The notes under the pieces were generated by a model. The model had not been told where the DNA came from. It worked only from the letters and a program-made list of their open reading frames with translations, and ran no database searches. This document shows, piece after piece, positions 64,000 through 64,000 of a DNA stretch of 64,000 nucleotides. Origin of the DNA: Afifellaceae bacterium (GTDB lineage: Bacteria > Pseudomonadota > Alphaproteobacteria > Rhizobiales > Afifellaceae); the NCBI GenBank assembly GCA_028281235.1, contig JANQKG010000003.1:17552-81551 (forward strand), given 5' to 3'. The position numbers were made by a program, and so were the translations under genes. Positions within the stretch are counted from its first letter, which is position 1; the number at the start of each line of letters is the position of its first letter.

Positions 64000-64000
64000 G

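Noticed and set aside
1..64000. CRISPR arrays, tRNA, rRNA or riboswitches
   Set aside because: I looked for evenly spaced short repeats, cloverleaf-like segments and long structured leaders and found none I could support. Gene-free gaps are short and mostly explained.

Overview
The window reads as a piece of a high-GC alphaproteobacterial genome, most likely Hyphomicrobiales (Rhizobiales). The grounds are strong GC bias, frequent TTG/GTG starts behind good Shine-Dalgarno sites, and many ABC uptake systems tied to small catabolic operons. I see no rRNA, tRNA, CRISPR, replication or other housekeeping genes. The DNA is accessory, catabolic, and almost entirely coding.

Layout. (1) 1-15.8 kb: a leftward operon with an amidohydrolase-like DUF6282 protein, a complete dipeptide-type ABC importer and a fused HyuA-HyuB (5-oxoprolinase/hydantoinase-type) protein that runs off the left edge. 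Divergent from it is a rightward M20 peptidase with separate HyuA and HyuB. (2) 16.1-22.6 kb: a leftward arabinoside module (ArsR-type regulator, GH51 arabinofuranosidase, sugar importer without its own ATPase). (3) 22.4-33.1 kb: a methylthioribose-type module with a SorC-family regulator, MtnA, MtnK, an RbsABC-type importer, a RuBisCO-like protein and a two-subunit transketolase. Its three control regions share a TGAC-N4-GTCA-like operator. (4) 33.3-38.7 kb: a LacI-regulated sugar importer with a MalK/UgpC-type ATPase. (5) 39-47 kb: a catabolic set (DapA-like lyase, SDR, Ldh-type dehydrogenase, AllC/HyuC-like amidase, HpcH aldolase, hydroxyacid dehydrogenase, deacetylase-like protein) facing a LysR regulator. 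(6) 47-57 kb: a molybdenum hydroxylase (CoxLSM type), an amidohydrolase, a TauABC/SsuABC-like importer with two permeases, and a maleate-isomerase/arylmalonate-decarboxylase-like enzyme. (7) 57-58.2 kb: insertion-sequence debris and a decapitated gene. (8) 58.2-64 kb: an N-ring utilisation set (PuuE-like deacetylase, amidohydrolase, DUF1989, allantoinase/dihydropyrimidinase-like) with a polar amino-acid-type importer running off the right edge.

Two observations stand out. First, modules 2 and 3+4 are bounded by three related, same-orientation repeats (about 16.1, 22.4 and 38.8 kb). Each contains a motif that reads, on the minus strand, as the conserved end of GMP synthase (I-E-W-E-stop), a known island insertion site. 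This suggests modules stacked by site-specific recombination. Second, module 3 combines MtnK and MtnA with a RuBisCO-like protein and a split transketolase, but has no methylthioribulose aldolase, dehydratase or cupin. It may be an uncharacterised route for methylthioribose or 5-deoxypentose.
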